Source: Paratinospora sagittata (lineage: Eukaryota; Streptophyta; Magnoliopsida; Ranunculales; Menispermaceae). Taken from it: DNA of 64,000 nt. The DNA lies in the NCBI GenBank assembly GCA_035771175.1, contig CM069598.1, positions 11,496,668-11,560,667 on the forward strand. Direction: 5' to 3'. A program made the position numbers and the translations under genes. Shown here in pieces: positions 62,738 to 64,000 of the stretch. Numbering within the stretch: the first letter of the stretch is position 1; each line of letters begins with the position of its first letter. Below the pieces are notes generated by a model. It was given only the letters and a program-made list of their open reading frames with translations, was not told the DNA's origin and searched no databases.

Positions 62738-64000
62738 TATCTGTGTGAAAATGATGCATGTTAATTAATCTCCCTCTTAAAGATTAAGTAATTATCATCA
62801 TAATATACCACTGATCATGTTGTGTTATTAGTTGTTAGAAGATGGTGAAAATTATCACACCTTTATCAATTGAAGAAGTTCATTCACTGTCTACTTCTCT
62901 CAATTTCGTAGCATTTACAAACAATATGTTCATGTGCAATCAAGTAATACAAGCAGAGATCATGTAGACCTAAAACTTCCACATATCCACATATTTGAAG
63001 AGTGTGCCTAATGCACAAAATCAACCAGATTGGTATCATTTAATTGATAATGAGCTTGGGGGGCAACCACGGGCCTTACGATTCATCCATTGATGAAAAG
63101 AGAATTTCAGTATAGCTCAATAATATTGCTGTATACAGAGCAAATGCTAGGGGCATTAAAAAGCTCACTTATAGCTACAAATTATTGTCACATCAAATTT
63201 ATAACTTTAATCCATCATGCAACTTTAATTCACCAAAACACCACCGTCTTTACTGAAGCTACAAATTCAATGTGAAGATTGCCCATATCATAAGAGTTAG
63301 GCAATCAGTAAGGATTTTCAAGCCCATTTATAATTCTTAAAGGAAAATGACAAGGGATAGTTGCATGCCAAACTCATTAGTGTATTTATGCATATGAGTC
63401 CCCTTGATCATCCTAAAACGACTTGTATTATTGGGCAGCTCTAGGATAATATAAGAGGCTCAAGGGCATGAGTAAACCAGCGAGTTTGCATTTGAGTCCT
63501 TGTAACACCATCCAAAACTACAAATTAATGTGGAGACTGTCACGTCAGATTTGTAGCAATACAATGTTTTTAAATCTTTTGGTATTGCTAATATAATATA
63601 GGTAGGTGGGTCAAAGGTTTACGGGTCAGTGGGCCTAATAGAGTGCTGCACTTGCACAAGCAGACACCAAAGTTAACTTGATGTCCGCTGGTAAGCAAAC
63701 TACAAGGAGTATACAGCCATGAACCTGAAGAGTACTTGGAGGAATAATAAAGAAATAGAAAGGACAAACAACTTCTTGCTCTTGTACTAGAGCCCCACCA
63801 ATATTCTACCCCCGTCTTTATAAATCCATGTCAAAGCTAATAAACAAACCGTGCCTCTCTTTCATAGCAGACCTGCAATATGTCATACTGTATTTAAAAA
63901 AGAAATCCAAAAAATAAAAATAAAAAAACAAATATATAACGTAGAATTTAAATTCAATTTATAAGAATCAAAAGAATATTTTGCAGGATTATTCTGAGGA
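62738..64000 (-). promoter_or_regulatory. 5' region of the ICL gene
   Basis: On the minus strand a TATA-like ATTTATAAAG lies at 63825-63816, followed by a CT/T-rich leader-like stretch and an ATGGCT at 63720-63715. An acceptor-like TTTTCACACAG ends at 62741. This is consistent with a small first exon near 63.7 kb and an intron of about 1 kb, but the coding link is weak. The open frame at 63090-63275 shows nothing recognisable. Confidence 0.35.

Noticed and set aside
1..64000. CRISPR arrays, rRNA, functional tRNA genes, operons
   Set aside because: None seen; the DNA is plant nuclear. Short tandem repeats here are microsatellites or transposon leaders, and tRNA-like boxes belong to SINEs.

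Overview
This window is nuclear DNA from a flowering plant, most likely a eudicot. It is AT-rich and has genes with many small GT-AG introns, plant-specific families (early nodulin-like, LEA_2/NDR1-like, RIC effector, CC-NBS-LRR, glyoxysomal isocitrate lyase), and introns and intergenic DNA full of LINE, SINE, Copia, Gypsy and foldback elements. I cannot name the species. All exon models were built by eye from splice sites and reading phase. Each multi-exon model closes in frame.

Layout. 30-315 (+): last two exons of an ERGIC3/Erv46-type ER-Golgi cargo receptor. 945-2150 (-): early nodulin-like phytocyanin. 3831-4046: a SINE with target-site duplications. 4422-4985 (-): LEA_2/NDR1-like membrane protein. 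6686-29716 (+): an 11-exon TBC-domain Rab GTPase-activating protein gene of about 23 kb. Its introns hold two LINEs, older RT remnants and at least six SINE-like copies. 32658-39299 (-): a 4-exon CRIB-motif ROP effector (RIC) gene whose third intron carries a complete 5.4-kb Copia retrotransposon (33093-38486) in the opposite orientation. 40370-41025: a long foldback element. 41800-42603 (-): a LINE RNase H remnant. 45190-46392 (+): a broken CC-NBS-LRR gene, directly abutted by a decayed Copia element (46393-51558) that encloses an unrecognised broken minus-strand gene. 51960-53012 (+): intronless OST3/OST6 subunit of oligosaccharyltransferase. 53.0-56.7 kb: intergenic, with LINE and Gypsy scraps. 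56745-60247 (+): a 12-exon Qa-SNARE of the SYP131/132 type. 60938-62737 (-): isocitrate lyase with a GC-AG intron and a PTS1-like end.

The host genes do not form a functional cluster. Several act in the secretory and membrane system (ERGIC3, TBC RabGAP, RIC, OST3, SYP132), but in a plant genome this is best read as chance neighbourhood. I found no CRISPR, operon or other clearly new molecular system. The most interesting material is the retroelement biology: a dated-looking antisense Copia insertion in a ROP-effector intron, a LINE 5' junction with a copied filler segment, a SINE family I cannot name, foldback elements, and a 12-residue tandem repeat inside a RabGAP domain.
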